DNA of 64,000 nt from Chlorokybus atmophyticus. Taxonomy: Eukaryota > Streptophyta > Chlorokybophyceae > Chlorokybales > Chlorokybaceae. Both the position numbers and the translations under genes were made by a program. The notes under the pieces are model-generated. The model saw only the letters and a list, made by a program, of their open reading frames with translations, made no database searches and had not been told where the DNA came from. The stretch lies in NCBI GenBank assembly GCA_009103225.1, contig RHPI01002699.1, forward strand, positions 162,578 to 226,577, given 5' to 3'. Shown in pieces: positions 1-10,680 of the stretch; the first letter of the stretch is position 1, and each line of letters opens with the position of its first letter.

Positions 1-1
1 A

Positions 2-469
2 GCCGAAGAGGCTAACCCGCATCACAAGAAGGCCAAGGCCGATTTTGTGAGAAACAAGCCCACTTTCGCGAAAGCGAAACCCAAGAAGGGAGGGCCTCCG
101 GCAAAGTCAGCCAGCAAGGCGGGGTATGTTAACCTCACCATTTTTGGAGCTGAGAGATTGGCGCTGATGAAGGAAGGGAAGTGCCTCCTCTGCAAGGAAA
201 AGGGGCATTTGATTAAGAACTGCCCTCAGCGCGCCTCCGGCCCCAAATATGATTTATGGGTAGCTGAGCCAGTGAGTAGCACCATAGCTTTTACTTTTGT
301 AAACGGACTTAAGTCAAAATGGTGTAATAAATTGCCTTTTGAATGTGAAGTCTGTTTGGGAAATGCAATGTACCAACTGCCAAGTGTGATAAATTTAGAA
401 CCACATATGCAAAGTGTTCTAATTCATGGGGCTACTTTAAAGCTTAAAGATTCAATACAAGTGTATTGA
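2..469 (+). pseudogene. gag: Gag fragment with CCHC zinc knuckle (Ty3 element)
   Basis: The frame is open from the window edge to a stop at 467-469; the beginning of Gag lies outside the window. A lysine- and proline-rich stretch precedes a CX2CX4HX4C knuckle (CLLCKEKGHLIKNC, about 181-222), the nucleic-acid-binding motif of retroelement Gag. It is followed by about 80 residues without a recognised motif. About 170 bases without an open frame separate it from the protease piece, so the Gag-Pol junction has decayed. Confidence 0.7.
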
Positions 470-637
470 GATCATAAAATAAAGAACCCCGGAGTAAAGG
501 CAGCTGTGTTAACTCCGACATACAAAGGCAATTAGTTCCTTAAACCAAGCGGTTTCACCAAAGCTGGTACTCTAAGTAAAGAAGATTCCTTCCATGGGAA
601 GTCGCTGGTTATATGGACAGATGAGCTCAGCTATTGA

Positions 638-1084
638 GTGAATGAAGAAATGGTAAGTACCTTGGAAGGTACAGCGCTAGGTCGCGAAATAGGAGTCTTA
701 ATTAACTCAGGATCAACCAAGAATTTAATCGATCGCCGCTTAGTCCGAAGTATAAAGGTAGAAACCACTTCGGCCTTGTATGCGGACATAAGCAGTGTTA
801 AATTACCGAATTTGGGCCAAGTTGATATGAAAGTCCAAATAGACGATTATACCGAAATGATGGTATGCCAAGTTATCAAGATGCAAATACAGAATTTGCA
901 ATGGGTACTTCGTACCGATTGGTTATGTCAAACCAAATCGATAATGGATTTTGAGAAAAGAATATGTTGGGTGAAAAAGGGTGAACATATATTCACTCTA
1001 CCCTTTTCTCAGAAAATAAGAACTCCGAAGATGAGGATTCAAGATTACTTAGTAGCGCAATGTAACCTAGCGCGAGTTACTTAG
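638..1084 (+). pseudogene. pro: Retroelement aspartic protease, catalytic Asp changed to Asn
   Basis: A 148-codon frame with the retropepsin-like context VLINSGSTKNLID. The family carries D[ST]G at this point; here the aspartate position is Asn (AAC), so the enzyme should be inactive. The second half (LRTDWL, about 910-930) matches the WLGxDW-like region of Ty3 proteases loosely. It belongs to the Ty3 element. The Asp-to-Asn change is one G-to-A step. Confidence 0.65.
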
Positions 1085-1143
1085 TAATTGCAATGGTGAG
1101 TTATTAATAAGAATCATCCTCGGAATTAGAAGGGGAGGTACTG

Positions 1144-2591
1144 TTGCATGCTTTACCTCCGGTGGTACAAAAGAATAGAGACCTTTTCATAGACACACCT
1201 CCCACGTTACCGTCGGAACGAGAGATTTGGCATACCATCCCATTAAAGCATGAGACGCCTCCCCCGACGCGACCACTCTATAGGTTAAGTCCTATAGAAT
1301 TCGCGGAGATGGAAAAGAACCTGAGTGGGTTATTGAAAAAAAAATGAATAGAGCCAAGTATTTCACCGTATGCGGCACCTATTCTCTTTGTTCGAAAGCC
1401 ACATGGTCGAGGGCTACGCATGTGCGTAGACTGTCGTTCGTTAAACACGAAGATGATACAAAACAAGTACCCTATTCCCCGAATTGACAACATGTTTAAT
1501 CAATTGAGAAAGGCGAACGTTTTTAGTGCCCTTGATTTAACAGCGGGGTATCATCAGATTCGGATAACACCGGAGGATGTCCCCAAAACCGGTTTCAAAA
1601 CACCAAAAGGGCACTATCAGTATAAGGTTTTGCCTTTCGGCTTAACAAATGCCCCCGTTACATTCCAAGCGGTTATGAACCGCATACTAGCACCATTTAT
1701 TAACAAGTTTGTGCTAGTATATCTAGATGATATATTGGTCTATAGCGTTAATGAAGAAGAACATGAGTATCACCTACAGTTGGTGTTTGAAACCTTGAGA
1801 AGGCACAAATTGTTTGCGTGCCTTGAGAAGTGCCAATTCTTTAAGAAAGAGGTCCTGTACTTAGAACACATTATCGGCAATGGTTCAGTAAAAGCTGACC
1901 CCGCGAAAGTCGCGATGGTTCGTAATTGGTCAAGACCAAGCAACGCGACTCAGTTGAGGCGTTTCTTGGGACTTACGGGCTTCTTTCGTCGATATATGGT
2001 GGGCTACTCAACCATGGCTTCTCCATTACACAAGTTATTATGTGATGGTGCCAAGTGGAATTGGGACTTAAACTGTGAATCGGCGTTTCAAAGGATTAAG
2101 CAATTTTTGTTAGAAGCGCCAGTACGAACTCTACCGGACTTCAAAAAGCCATTTCAAGTTATTACCGACGTCAGCATAGTAGGTACTAGTGCAGTATTAC
2201 TCCAAGAAGGGAGACCGGTAGCGTTTGATTCACATAAATTTACTGATGCGGAAAGGAACTATACTACTAACGAGCAAGAATTATTAGCGGTAATTCATGC
2301 ACTCACTCGGTGGCGGTGTACTTGGAAGGGGTAATGTTTATGGTCATCACTGATCACAACCCTCTCATATATCTTCCGCAACAACCCAACTTGTCAAGGC
2401 GGCAAGCTAGGTGGGTTGAATTCCTATCGCGATTTGACTTTCAATGGCAATATAGGGCAGGTCGCATGAATGTGGCGGACCCTATAAGTAGGGGGCCCCA
2501 CTTAGTCGCGGTGACCTTTACGAGAAGGTCTAACATATGGTCAGTTCCTTTGGAAGAAAAGATAAAGGAGATATACCAAAGCCACGAATAG
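1144..2591 (+). pseudogene. pol: Reverse transcriptase and RNase H of Ty3 element (broken)
   Basis: The frame from 1144 reads the RT entry region, meets TGA at 1345-1347 where the family has a codon inside the ...IEPSISPY block, and continues in the same frame with MCVDCRSLN, FSALDLTAGYHQI, LPFGLTNAP and the active-site box YLDDIL (about 1718-1735). It passes into RNase H (FQVITDVS, where the family has TDAS; FTDAERNYTTNEQELLAV). Near 2310-2320 the frame shifts by one; the second frame carries VITDHNPLIYL and ends at TAG 2589. Together these are the RT thumb/connection and RNase H of a chromovirus pol. The copy cannot make an intact enzyme. Confidence 0.85.
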
Positions 2592-2600
2592 TTCGCGAAT

Positions 2601-3974
2601 TTGGAAAAGAACACCTTAATTTATGAAAATGAATTATGGTATAACGACAACGCAGTGGTTGTACCTAACGACGCCGAATTAAGGCGCGCATGTCTTTCCA
2701 AATTGCATGACCCGCCTGAGCGCGGGCATTTTGGCGAAAAAAAAACCGTTCAGTTGGCAAAGAGGACCTTTTGGTGGCCTACTGTTTCGAAAGATGTAGA
2801 GAATTATGTGGCAACTTTTCATAACTGCCAGAGAAACAAAACTTCACATAAACATAAGGCCGGCCCTTTGGTTCCTTTGCAAATTCCAGAAGAACCTTGG
2901 TCTTCAGTTGGCATAAATATGATTGAGGGAATGCCAGAGACCAAGAGCGTTTATAATACAATAGTTGTATTTATCGACCGCTTTATCAAGATGGTACACA
3001 TGGCACCTGGTTCTAAGGATACCGGTGCAAAGGAGTTACAACAAATCTTCTTAAGGGAAGTATTTAGGCTACATGGTTGGCCTAAGGAGGTTGGAACCGA
3101 TAGAGACATTCTTTTCACTGCGCCCTAATGGAAACAATATAGTGAGTCAACAGGCATTACTTGGTGTATGTCTACCGCTTACCATTCACAAACGGATGGT
3201 CAAACGGAGCGCATGAATCAAATAGTAGAACAATGCTTAAGACAAAACGCTTTTCGAATTCTCGTGAGTGAGTGGGACCAATACTTAAGCATTGTGGGGT
3301 TCGCAATAAACGACTCTTATCAAAGGTCGTTGAAGAATACACCGTTCATTTGGAATTATGGGAAACATCCCAAGACTCCCCTAGAAAACTTCACAAGGAG
3401 AAAGACTCCAGTATTGGCGGTAGAACAATGTGCGGCCGAAATGCATGAGGTTTGGCAAAATACCAAGACCTTTTTGCAACAAGCCCAAAGCCGTAAAAAG
3501 GCTTACGCCGATAGAAGCCGCCGTAAAGTAGTGTTCAGTATTGGGCAATTTGTTTTGCTTAGTACGTAAAACGTAAGGCTTAGGAAATGGCGTGACCAGA
3601 AAAAGTTGTGGCCGCGATGGCTAGGGCAGATGCAAGTCCTTAAGCGACTAGGGGAAGTCGCTTGTCAACTTAAGCTTCCAGAGAAACCCACTCCGTGGAA
3701 AATACATGATGTGTTCCATGTATCTCTTTTTAAGGAATATAGAACGGAAGGTCGAAGACAACCACCGCCAAGTCCCGAAGTAGAAGGGGAAATTGGGTAC
3801 GAGATGGAAGCGATCTTAGCTCGCTGTTCCCGGGGCCAACAACGCGTTCTCGAGTATCTCATTAAATTGAAGGGATTAAGTGCGGAGCACAACACTCGAG
3901 TATCAGAGAGGTTTCTCCAAAGTCATTATCATAATTTACTTGATCGATGCGTGCGTACGATTGACCAAGTATAG
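2601..3974 (+). pseudogene. int: Integrase with C-terminal chromodomain (Ty3 element, broken)
   Basis: One frame interrupted by stops at 3126 (TAA) and 3567 (TAA). The zinc-binding HHCC domain has both histidines (KLHDPPERGHFG), but the first cysteine is Phe (ATFHNCQRNK). In the DDE core, the family residue D of the ...GIDMIEGMP box is Asn here (GINMIEGMP); TDRDILF and HSQTDGQTER supply the other two acidic positions. The C-terminal part (WKIHDVFHVSLFK, then YEMEAILARC...EYLIKLKGL) is the chromoviral GPY-like region and a chromodomain, known to direct insertion to marked chromatin. Two catalytic or structural residues are lost besides the stops. Confidence 0.8.
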
Positions 3975-4144
3975 GGAGACATAATACAGCCAAGGTGTCC
4001 CTTTGATCTTGAATATACCCCGAAACTAAGCTAAGCTTGTTCCAGTAGGGTACCCGAAAAGAGGTATGCCGTCTTAGGGCCTGATTAACTTTAAGTCTTG
4101 CGGCTATCGACTAAGTGAGTTTAACGAGGACGTGAAAGGAACAA

Positions 4145-4155
4145 GTGGGGAGGTA
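4145..4155 (+). promoter_or_regulatory. Polypurine tract of the Ty3 element
   Basis: A G-rich purine run (GTGGGGAGGTA) lies directly before TGTGGTACTT. This is the layout of the plus-strand primer site just 5' of a 3' LTR. Similar purine runs precede the LTRs of both TRIM families in this window. Confidence 0.55.
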
Positions 4156-4415
4156 TGTGGTACTTGGCTGACGTGACTGCTATGGCTACGACCGTAATCC
4201 AAAGACCTTGGAATCCATTGACCGTTAAGGGTTAATGAGACGAAATCGAGCTACCATGATGAACTAAGAGTCCTTGAAATTAAATGGATTAAAAGGGGTA
4301 TCTTAACGCATCGTTAAGACCACGAAAATGCATTGATCGTTAAGTATTAAGGTAAAGGCGTTAAAGCGACATACGCCAATACACTGAGCATAGAATACTG
4401 GAATAGATGAAGTAT

Positions 4416-4504
4416 TGTCACGAATTGGGATAAATTGTGACAGACCTCACTCATGGTAGTGTCTTTTACTACCATAGCCTAGTGGTCGGGCCCCGATTGT
4501 TACA
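4416..4504 (+). repeat. TRIM LTR copy 1 (89 bases)
   Basis: TG...CA ends. Contains a short inverted pair TGTCAC...GTGACA at its start (4416-4442) and an internal hairpin (ATGGTAGT...ACTACCAT). Copies 2 and 3 lie at 4835-4923 and 5254-5342. Confidence 0.7.
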
Positions 4505-5342
4505 ATGGTTTCGGAGCTTGACGTCTCAGGTTCAATTCCCGTAGGGGACTGAGGCAGATCCAAGGCAAAAACAAAAACATTTGGGGCGGCTTGCCCTAGG
4601 CTGGGCGCGGGATCACGACCTGCGCGCCGAGCCAGTTCAACCTAAGGCCGCGTGAGCGGTCGCGCTGCGATGGCAGGTCGCGCGGTGAGGATGGCCGTTC
4701 GGTCGGTCAGGACCGTTCGTGGGCCGGATCCAACAGGCCGCGGGCAGACCGATTGTGGTACGGCCGCGAAAACGGCGACGTGGGCTAGTGCCTCATTGGA
4801 TTATGAGGAACTCATAGGTTAAATTGGGGAGGAATGTCACGAATTGGGATAAATTGTGACAGACCTCACTCATGGTAGTGTCTTTTACTACCATAGCCTA
4901 GTGGTCGGGCCCCGATTGTTACAATGGTTTCGGAGCTTGACGTCTCAGGTTCAATTCCCGTAGGGGACTGAGGCAGATCCAAGGCAAAAACAAAAACATT
5001 TGGGGCGGCTTGCCCTAGGCTGGGCGCGGGATCACAACCTGCGCGCCGAGCCAGTTCAACCTAAGGCCGCGTGAGCGGTCGCGCTGCGATGGCAGGTCGC
5101 GCGGTGAGGATGGCCGTTCGGTCGGTCAGGACCGTTCGTGGGCCGGATCCAACAGGCCGCGGGCAGACCGATTGTGGTACGGCCGCGAAAACGGCGACGT
5201 GGGCTAGTGCCTCATTGGATTATGAGGAACTCATAGGTTAAATTGGGGAGGAATGTCACGAATTGGGATAAATTGTGACAGACCTCACTCATGGTAGTGT
5301 CTTTTACTACCATAGCCTAGTGGTCGGGCCCCGATTGTTACA
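4416..5342 (+). mobile_element. Tandem TRIM array: LTR-internal-LTR-internal-LTR
   Basis: A 419-base unit is repeated 2.2 times with almost no differences (one seen: G/A at about 4617 versus 5036). The third copy stops exactly where an 89-base block ends. That block starts TGTCACG and ends TTACA, at 4416-4504, 4835-4923 and 5254-5342, so it behaves as an LTR. Each internal part opens with ATGGTTTCGGAGC, close to the initiator tRNA-Met primer site, and ends with the purine run TTGGGGAGGAA. Flanks are AGTAT before and AGTAC after, a likely 5-base target duplication with one change. There is no coding capacity, as expected of a terminal-repeat retrotransposon in miniature. Confidence 0.75.
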
Positions 5343-6105
5343 AGTACCTAAAAGGTACCTCACTATCGGAGTTACAAGAACGGTAAATACTATCGGGGAC
5401 TCCGACCTAGTACAATTCTCGAGGTTAGGGATTGTCGAACTATGTCGTAAATCAACATAGGAATTTCCGCAATACTAGTTCACTCCTGAGTATGAAGGTT
5501 GAACGAAAGTGATGTCGGCCTAAACTGAAAGTTATGAACATAGGAGAATCGCATTCGGGGTCGAACTTTGGAATAGATTTCCGATGTTCGCCCAAAAGCG
5601 TTGGCACTTTGGAAAATAGTTTTCGAGGGTCCGATCGGGCGTAATGAACTAACAAAGGCACAGGAACCCCGAAGTACAAAAAGAGGCAGTGCCAAGTAGT
5701 CGGCATTCAGTTGTCTTCAGCCGGTTGCAAGCGGAGCTCTACTGGAGTGAAGGCCGGTACTAAGGGTTAGAGTTCTTGGGTGATCGGAGAGAGGCCATTT
5801 AAGGGAACGCCATATCAAAGCCTTTCCAGGTACTAAGTCATTCACATATATACTAAGATGGTATACTTATGGTTCACTTGGTTACAACTTAGTTGTTGTA
5901 GGGAAGCTGATTGGGTAGTAATCCCTTTTATCTGAGATTGGTTGTTCACACGCCTAAGTGGGTCGATGTGAAGAGGGTACATGTTAATATGCACAAGTGG
6001 CGCATATTTCGAAAGCATCCGCGACTGATAGAATTAGTTCACTTGGCTAATTAGTTCACTGAAATAAATAGTTCACGTTGACAGTTCACTTGGGTTAGCT
6101 CACAA

Positions 6106-8800
6106 GTGAGTCAACTCTTCACTGAATCATTTAATCAGAGCCTCACATTGGTATCGGAGCTCGTGGAACATGCATGCTCTCTACTTCTGCTTGGCCTCAA
6201 GCCGCCCATGGTCCCGCACAGTAAGTGTGAAGTTAGTCCCTGGGTGGTGGCTATGCATACTTACAAACTCTTGTACTTGCAGAGCTTGACAGATCACGAG
6301 ATACAATAGGCATGGACGCCTGCCAGGACAAACCCTACCATGATCGGTGCACTACCTTGGATGAGAAAGACATTGCCAACATTTACAAGTGCATTCAACG
6401 CAGTCGGTTGATTGATGGCAATGACGCAGCAGCGGTACACAACATGGTACTGATGCATTCCAAAGGCATTGTGCTACATTATAAAGAGGAAGAACAAACA
6501 GCGCGCAAGCGCACGCCTTTTATGTTGGTCCTGCAGACAGCGTTTCAGCGCGATATGCTATCCACATTTGGTACAAACATAGCCTTGATTGATGCGACTG
6601 GCGGCACCAATAGTTGCGGCTATCGGCTGTACACTCTGTTGGTTAAAGACGACTTTGGCAACGGTCAGTACCGCCCTTATAGCTGCTGGACACCTGACAA
6701 TTTGATAAGACTGTCATGCATTAACTGCAAAACCGATGCTCGCACACGCGCAGGTGTGCCAGTTGCATGCATGGTTACCAATGGCGAAGACCATGAGGTC
6801 ATACTCACCTTTCTTCAGAAGATCAAGAAAAGGACAGGCATGTTGCCAGCAAACATGCTGCTGGACAAGTCTCAAGCTGAGCTAAAGGCGTTGCGGGTAC
6901 TCGGCATAGATCCGCTCCTCTGCTACTTCCACATGCTACAGGATGTTGAGCGGATCCTGCGCAAAAGAGACAACAAAGTGCCGTTACATCTACGACCAAA
7001 TATTATGCAAGTAATAAAGCGCTTGAAACAAAGCAAAGACGAGCTGGTGTTTGAGAGCCACTATACTGATTTCAAGCAGACATTTGCACACCTGCCATTG
7101 CTGATAGCCTACATTCACAATGAATGGTACAAGTGCAGAGGTATGCAGCGTGTGCGCACCACTGTTCAAAGCCAAAGAAAGTAGCTAACTGCTTGTTGCA
7201 TGCAGTGCAATGGGCAGACTTTGGGAGGCAGTTTCAACACGAGCGCATTGAAACAAACAACCACCTTGAACGGCTTTTCCATTCCTTGAATTATGGCTAA
7301 AAGGCAAAGTGAATCGCAGAATCTCAGCTTGTTCAGACTATCCTTGATGACATTGTTCCATTGTAATACCGTCAACGGCAACGCAAACTGGATGGCCGCA
7401 TTGGCAACCGAGAAGAGCAGCAGCAAGCTAAGCGTAGGCATGACGTTGCGTACCTGAAGACTAGCAACGCCATCACGCTTGAAGACCATGTGCTTGGAGT
7501 GTGCAGTTGCCCAAGCATGAGTAATAAGGATGGCTTATACGCTGATGGTAGCTGAGCTGCTATGCGAGTGCCCGGCTTCCAATGTGCATGGGCATCTTTC
7601 GAAGCAGCTCTCGCGGCCTGCCCGTTGACGATGAGCATGAGAAGGTATGTCAAGGACTGCATCCTCCTGCCCATCTATGGTACTTACTTTGCTGTTGTCA
7701 TGTAGGTGGCGGCAACGCGCTTGCTTGAGGAGGACCTTGTGCAGCAGCATGCTCACCTGCAAGGCCTGCTTGTAGTCAACAATCTGCTCGGGAGCGACAA
7801 GCAATATGAGTGCAATGTTGTTGCCAAGTTCTGCACATGCATCGACTGTGACACCAACTCAGTATGCTGCCATCTGATGGCGGCGATGACGAACATGCAG
7901 ATGAATGATGTTAGGGAAGGTGCTGGCTCTACATGCAACAGCTCTGCATTGACCGTTCACGTACATACTGATTCACCATGACAACACCTGACTTTCCGTA
8001 CACAGGGTTGGAAGCTTGCGGTGAGATGGCATCAGAGCGTGATGGTGTTGAGGCCACCACAAATACTGAGCCCCTCACCAACGTTGACATCCATGAAGAT
8101 TGTGGACGGCACACTTTGGAAAAGCCCCTCACCAACGAGCCAGTTGCTGGTAATCTGACCCATAGCATGAGTAGTAGATGCCATGCATGCTTGAAGCAAC
8201 ACGAGTACTGCATAATATGCACGCTTCAACTCTGTATTGATATGCAGAGAGCGACGATGTTGCAAACACTATAAGACGTACCTTGCTAGCTATCAAGCGG
8301 CGTGTCAAGTACATAACCGGGATAACAGCACTTGACTTGCAAGACGAGCTTGCTGCCATTGCGGCTCGCATTCAAGCAAGTGTGCCTACGTTTGAAAGCA
8401 CGCAAAGACAGCATTAGAAGCATTGGACCCGCAAGAACAAGGGTAGAGTGGTGCCCCTCCTGTATGCGGTGCGTGCAAGCACACAACGAGCAAGCCAGAC
8501 AAGCACTACGGACTCTAGACCAGCACGCAAGCCACCAGCAGTGCACATACCGCGGTTTGCTAAGTTTCAAGGTTCGGGAAGACCAGCTTTTATCGGCGCG
8601 GTAACGTTGGTACCTTGAACAAAGGGCCAAGCAGCACCCAAGCGCCATCCAAGGCAAAAACCAGCAGACCCTACCGCTGGTTTGCATGAAAGCCAGCCCT
8701 CTGCCTCCATGCCAACAGACACAGAGATCGACAATAGTCCCCCATCACATGCGCGGCCATGCTCAGAGCACACAGCATGATTGGCGAACACCTCCGCCAA
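6106..8800 (+). pseudogene. MULE-type transposase gene with SWIM zinc finger (broken)
   Basis: The core reads from 6283 to 7140: a DDE transposase of the Mutator-like (MULE, PF10551) type with ALIDATGGTNSCGY, GVPVACMVTNGED, NMLLDKSQAE and LLCYFHMLQDVER, supplying the expected D, D, E positions. Two introns are supported by phase: 6221-6282 (GTAAGT...TTGCAG) joins an upstream stretch in frame, and 7141-7205 (GTATGC...ATGCAG) joins to WADFGRQFQHERIETNNHLER, the conserved block after the catalytic Glu. From about 7290 frameshifts and stops break the frame. A SWIM finger (CTCIDC...CCH, about 7830-7875) follows, then basic C-terminal pieces to about 8800. SWIM fingers are usual at the C-end of MULE transposases. 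The first exon overlaps a presumed LTR end and is doubtful. Confidence 0.75.
6148..6160 (+). promoter_or_regulatory. Possible tRNA-Met primer binding site
   Basis: TTGGTATCGGAGC directly follows the CTCACA end of the presumed Ty3 LTR and differs at one base from the plant-type primer site TGGTATCAGAGC. A single-mismatch 12-mer could occur by chance in a window of this size; its position after a CA end is what makes it worth noting. If real, an LTR-internal junction of a second element once stood here. Confidence 0.35.
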
Positions 8801-9413
8801 AGCTCAACCCATACACGTACGCACACCGCCACCAGCACAGTCCCCGGCATTGAAAATTGCGATAAAATGCCGTGAGAGCTTAGAGGAACAAGCCGTTAAG
8901 TTGATGCAGTAGGAAATGGTGATGATGAATGGACCAACTCATAATGTAAACTGGCATAATTATCTACATACAACCACAACTCAACTATGTTGAGCCAGTG
9001 AGCTACAATCAAACTAACAAAGCCATCGTACTGGTGCTGCCTGGTCTGGTCGTCTAGGCCACTGGCAGCAGGTGCGGCGTTGCTGTCGCTGTAGCGCTGG
9101 TCATGGTCCGCCCTCGCCACTCCACCTGCTATCCGCCCACGCCACGCCGCCTCACCACCGCCGTCGCCGCCGCCGCTGCCAGCCATGTGGGCAACGCGTA
9201 GCGACCAAGGCATTTTGATCCACCGTAGGCGGTGAATCACATCGCGGCGGACGGTGAACTACTACTGCTTTAGTTCACTGCCGACGGTAGTTCACTGTAC
9301 TAATCGCGTCCTCACGGTGGAGGACGCGCTGAGAGGATGCGGGAGTTTGAGCATTGGTGCTGAAGCCTATCAGTGCTGTAGCGAACTGCGCCGCAACCCT
9401 GGTGCGACCCATC
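8801..9413. other. Non-coding stretch between MULE remnant and PA gene A
   Basis: No gene seen. Contains GTGAACT at 9254 and two AGTTCACT copies (9272, 9289), matching a cluster of four AGTTCAC copies at 6036-6090 on the other side of the MULE remnant. The last ~100 bases must hold the promoter of PA gene A; no clear TATA box was found. Confidence 0.4.
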
Positions 9414-10680
9414 ATGTTTGTCCCGGCGGCGGCAGGGCCGGCGAGGTCTTCTTCGGAACCGTTAGGCCTAAAGGCCAGCATCATGCTAATCATCTTGGGT
9501 TGGGTGGGTATGTTGGTATGGTTGGTGTGGCTGATTTGGGGCAGGGAAGACACCTACGGTATGACTAGCCGCTGCGTCGTCACCCTGGACAACACCACCA
9601 CCACCACCGCCACCGTCGTCGCCAGCCTCGCCACCGTCACCGCCGCCTTCGGACCGCCGCTGGCCCAGGGCGGCGTCCGTGGCGTGCTGTACCAGCTCAC
9701 GCCAGCAGACGGCTGTAGCCCTGTCGCTCATGCCGACAAGGACGGCGATGCCTGGATCGCCCTCGTTGAGAAGGGCAACTGCGGCTTCCACGACAAGGTG
9801 TTCAATGCACAGCTCGCCGGCGCTGCCGCCGCCGTCGTCTACGACAATGAGGACGCCGAATCGCTTGTGCTCAGTAAGGGTTTCGCTCTAGTAACTGATG
9901 TTGCTTGCATGGTTGTCGTTGCTTTGGTTGTGTGTATGGCATGTCCTTTTTGTGCACATACAGTCTCTGCAACGTTTGCTGAGTTTGACTGAGGCCACAC
10001 GTGCCAGTCTTCCACATCAAAAAACATAGATGTGATTATGCAGGCATGTGGTTGCAATTCATAAGACAATGCAGGTTCTTGCTGCATGACTTATGCGATG
10101 ATGTTGTGTTATTGCACGCATGCATTGTTAACATGGTTGTGTGGACACGCGTCATGGCTTTCTAATTGGCACACAAAAATTTGCTTAAACCAATGCGCTT
10201 TTTGCCCTTGCAGTGACCGCAAAAGATGCGAGTGATATCCACATGTCATCCGTGTTCACAAGCAAGCAGGACGGGCAGCTTCTGCATTTTATCACTGCGA
10301 GCCAACAACAAGGAGAGCGTGTGATGGCGGTGCTCGAGCCCGACATAGATTACGTGGTCCCGGATCGCATCCTAACTTGGATACTGACTCCCATATTTGT
10401 TTTTGGCTTCATTTTTTTCACAGCAATGGGCGCTGTGGGAATTCGTGAGGACCGTCTTCGTCGCATTCCAGTGAACACGCCAGCGGACGAGAAGGATGTG
10501 GAGGATGTTGTTGTTGTCAACTGCGAAGCAGCTGCTCCCCCTCTTGCATCGGCTGTGACAAGTGATGGCCATAGCAAGCTTGAACAGGGACAGAGGGCAA
10601 TGAAGTTGGATACAGCGCCCTTGCTGCAAGATTGTGAGTGCCAACAAAAGGGCGACACCCCACCATTGTACCGTCCTTAG
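9414..10680 (+). CDS. PA-domain single-pass membrane protein A (308 aa, 2 exons)
   Basis: Exons 9414-9873 and 10214-10680; the intron (GTAAGG...TTGCAG) restores frame exactly. An N-terminal hydrophobic segment (about residues 24-43) is a signal peptide or anchor. A protease-associated (PA) domain follows, with DAWIALVEKGNCGFHDKV and NAQLAGAAAAVVYDNEDAE, then SSVFTSKQDGQLL. A membrane span sits at about 206-230 and an acidic cytosolic tail of ~78 residues ends LYRP. PA domains sit on the lumenal side of sorting receptors and PA-TM-RING ligases; no RING is present here, nor are the extra domains of vacuolar sorting receptors. The tail has DTAPLL (286-291), a [DE]xxxL[LI] endosome/vacuole sorting motif. 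The start is fixed by the same GACCCATCATG context as in PA gene B. Role in cargo binding is inferred only. Confidence 0.8.

Larger units (their letters stand above)
1..6147 (+). mobile_element. Ty3/gypsy chromovirus, 5' truncated by window edge, decayed
   Basis: Domain order along the plus strand is Gag zinc knuckle, aspartic protease, reverse transcriptase, RNase H, integrase and chromodomain, which is the chromovirus order of Ty3/gypsy elements. A polypurine tract (4145-4155) precedes a likely 3' LTR starting TGTGGTACTT at 4156 and ending in CTCACA at 6147. Coding is broken by a TGA at 1345, a frameshift near 2310-2320, and stops at 2589, 3126 and 3567, so the copy is not autonomous. A TRIM array (4416-5342) lies inside the LTR. 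The LTR right end is less certain than the left, because the MULE gene starts close by. Confidence 0.85.

Noticed and set aside
4474-4560. tRNA gene in the 419-base repeat (TAGCCTAGTGG and GGTTCAATTCC look like A and B boxes)
   Set aside because: The acceptor and T stems do not pair, the spacing is too long, and the A-box part falls in an LTR while the B-box part falls after a primer site; the TRIM reading explains all of it.
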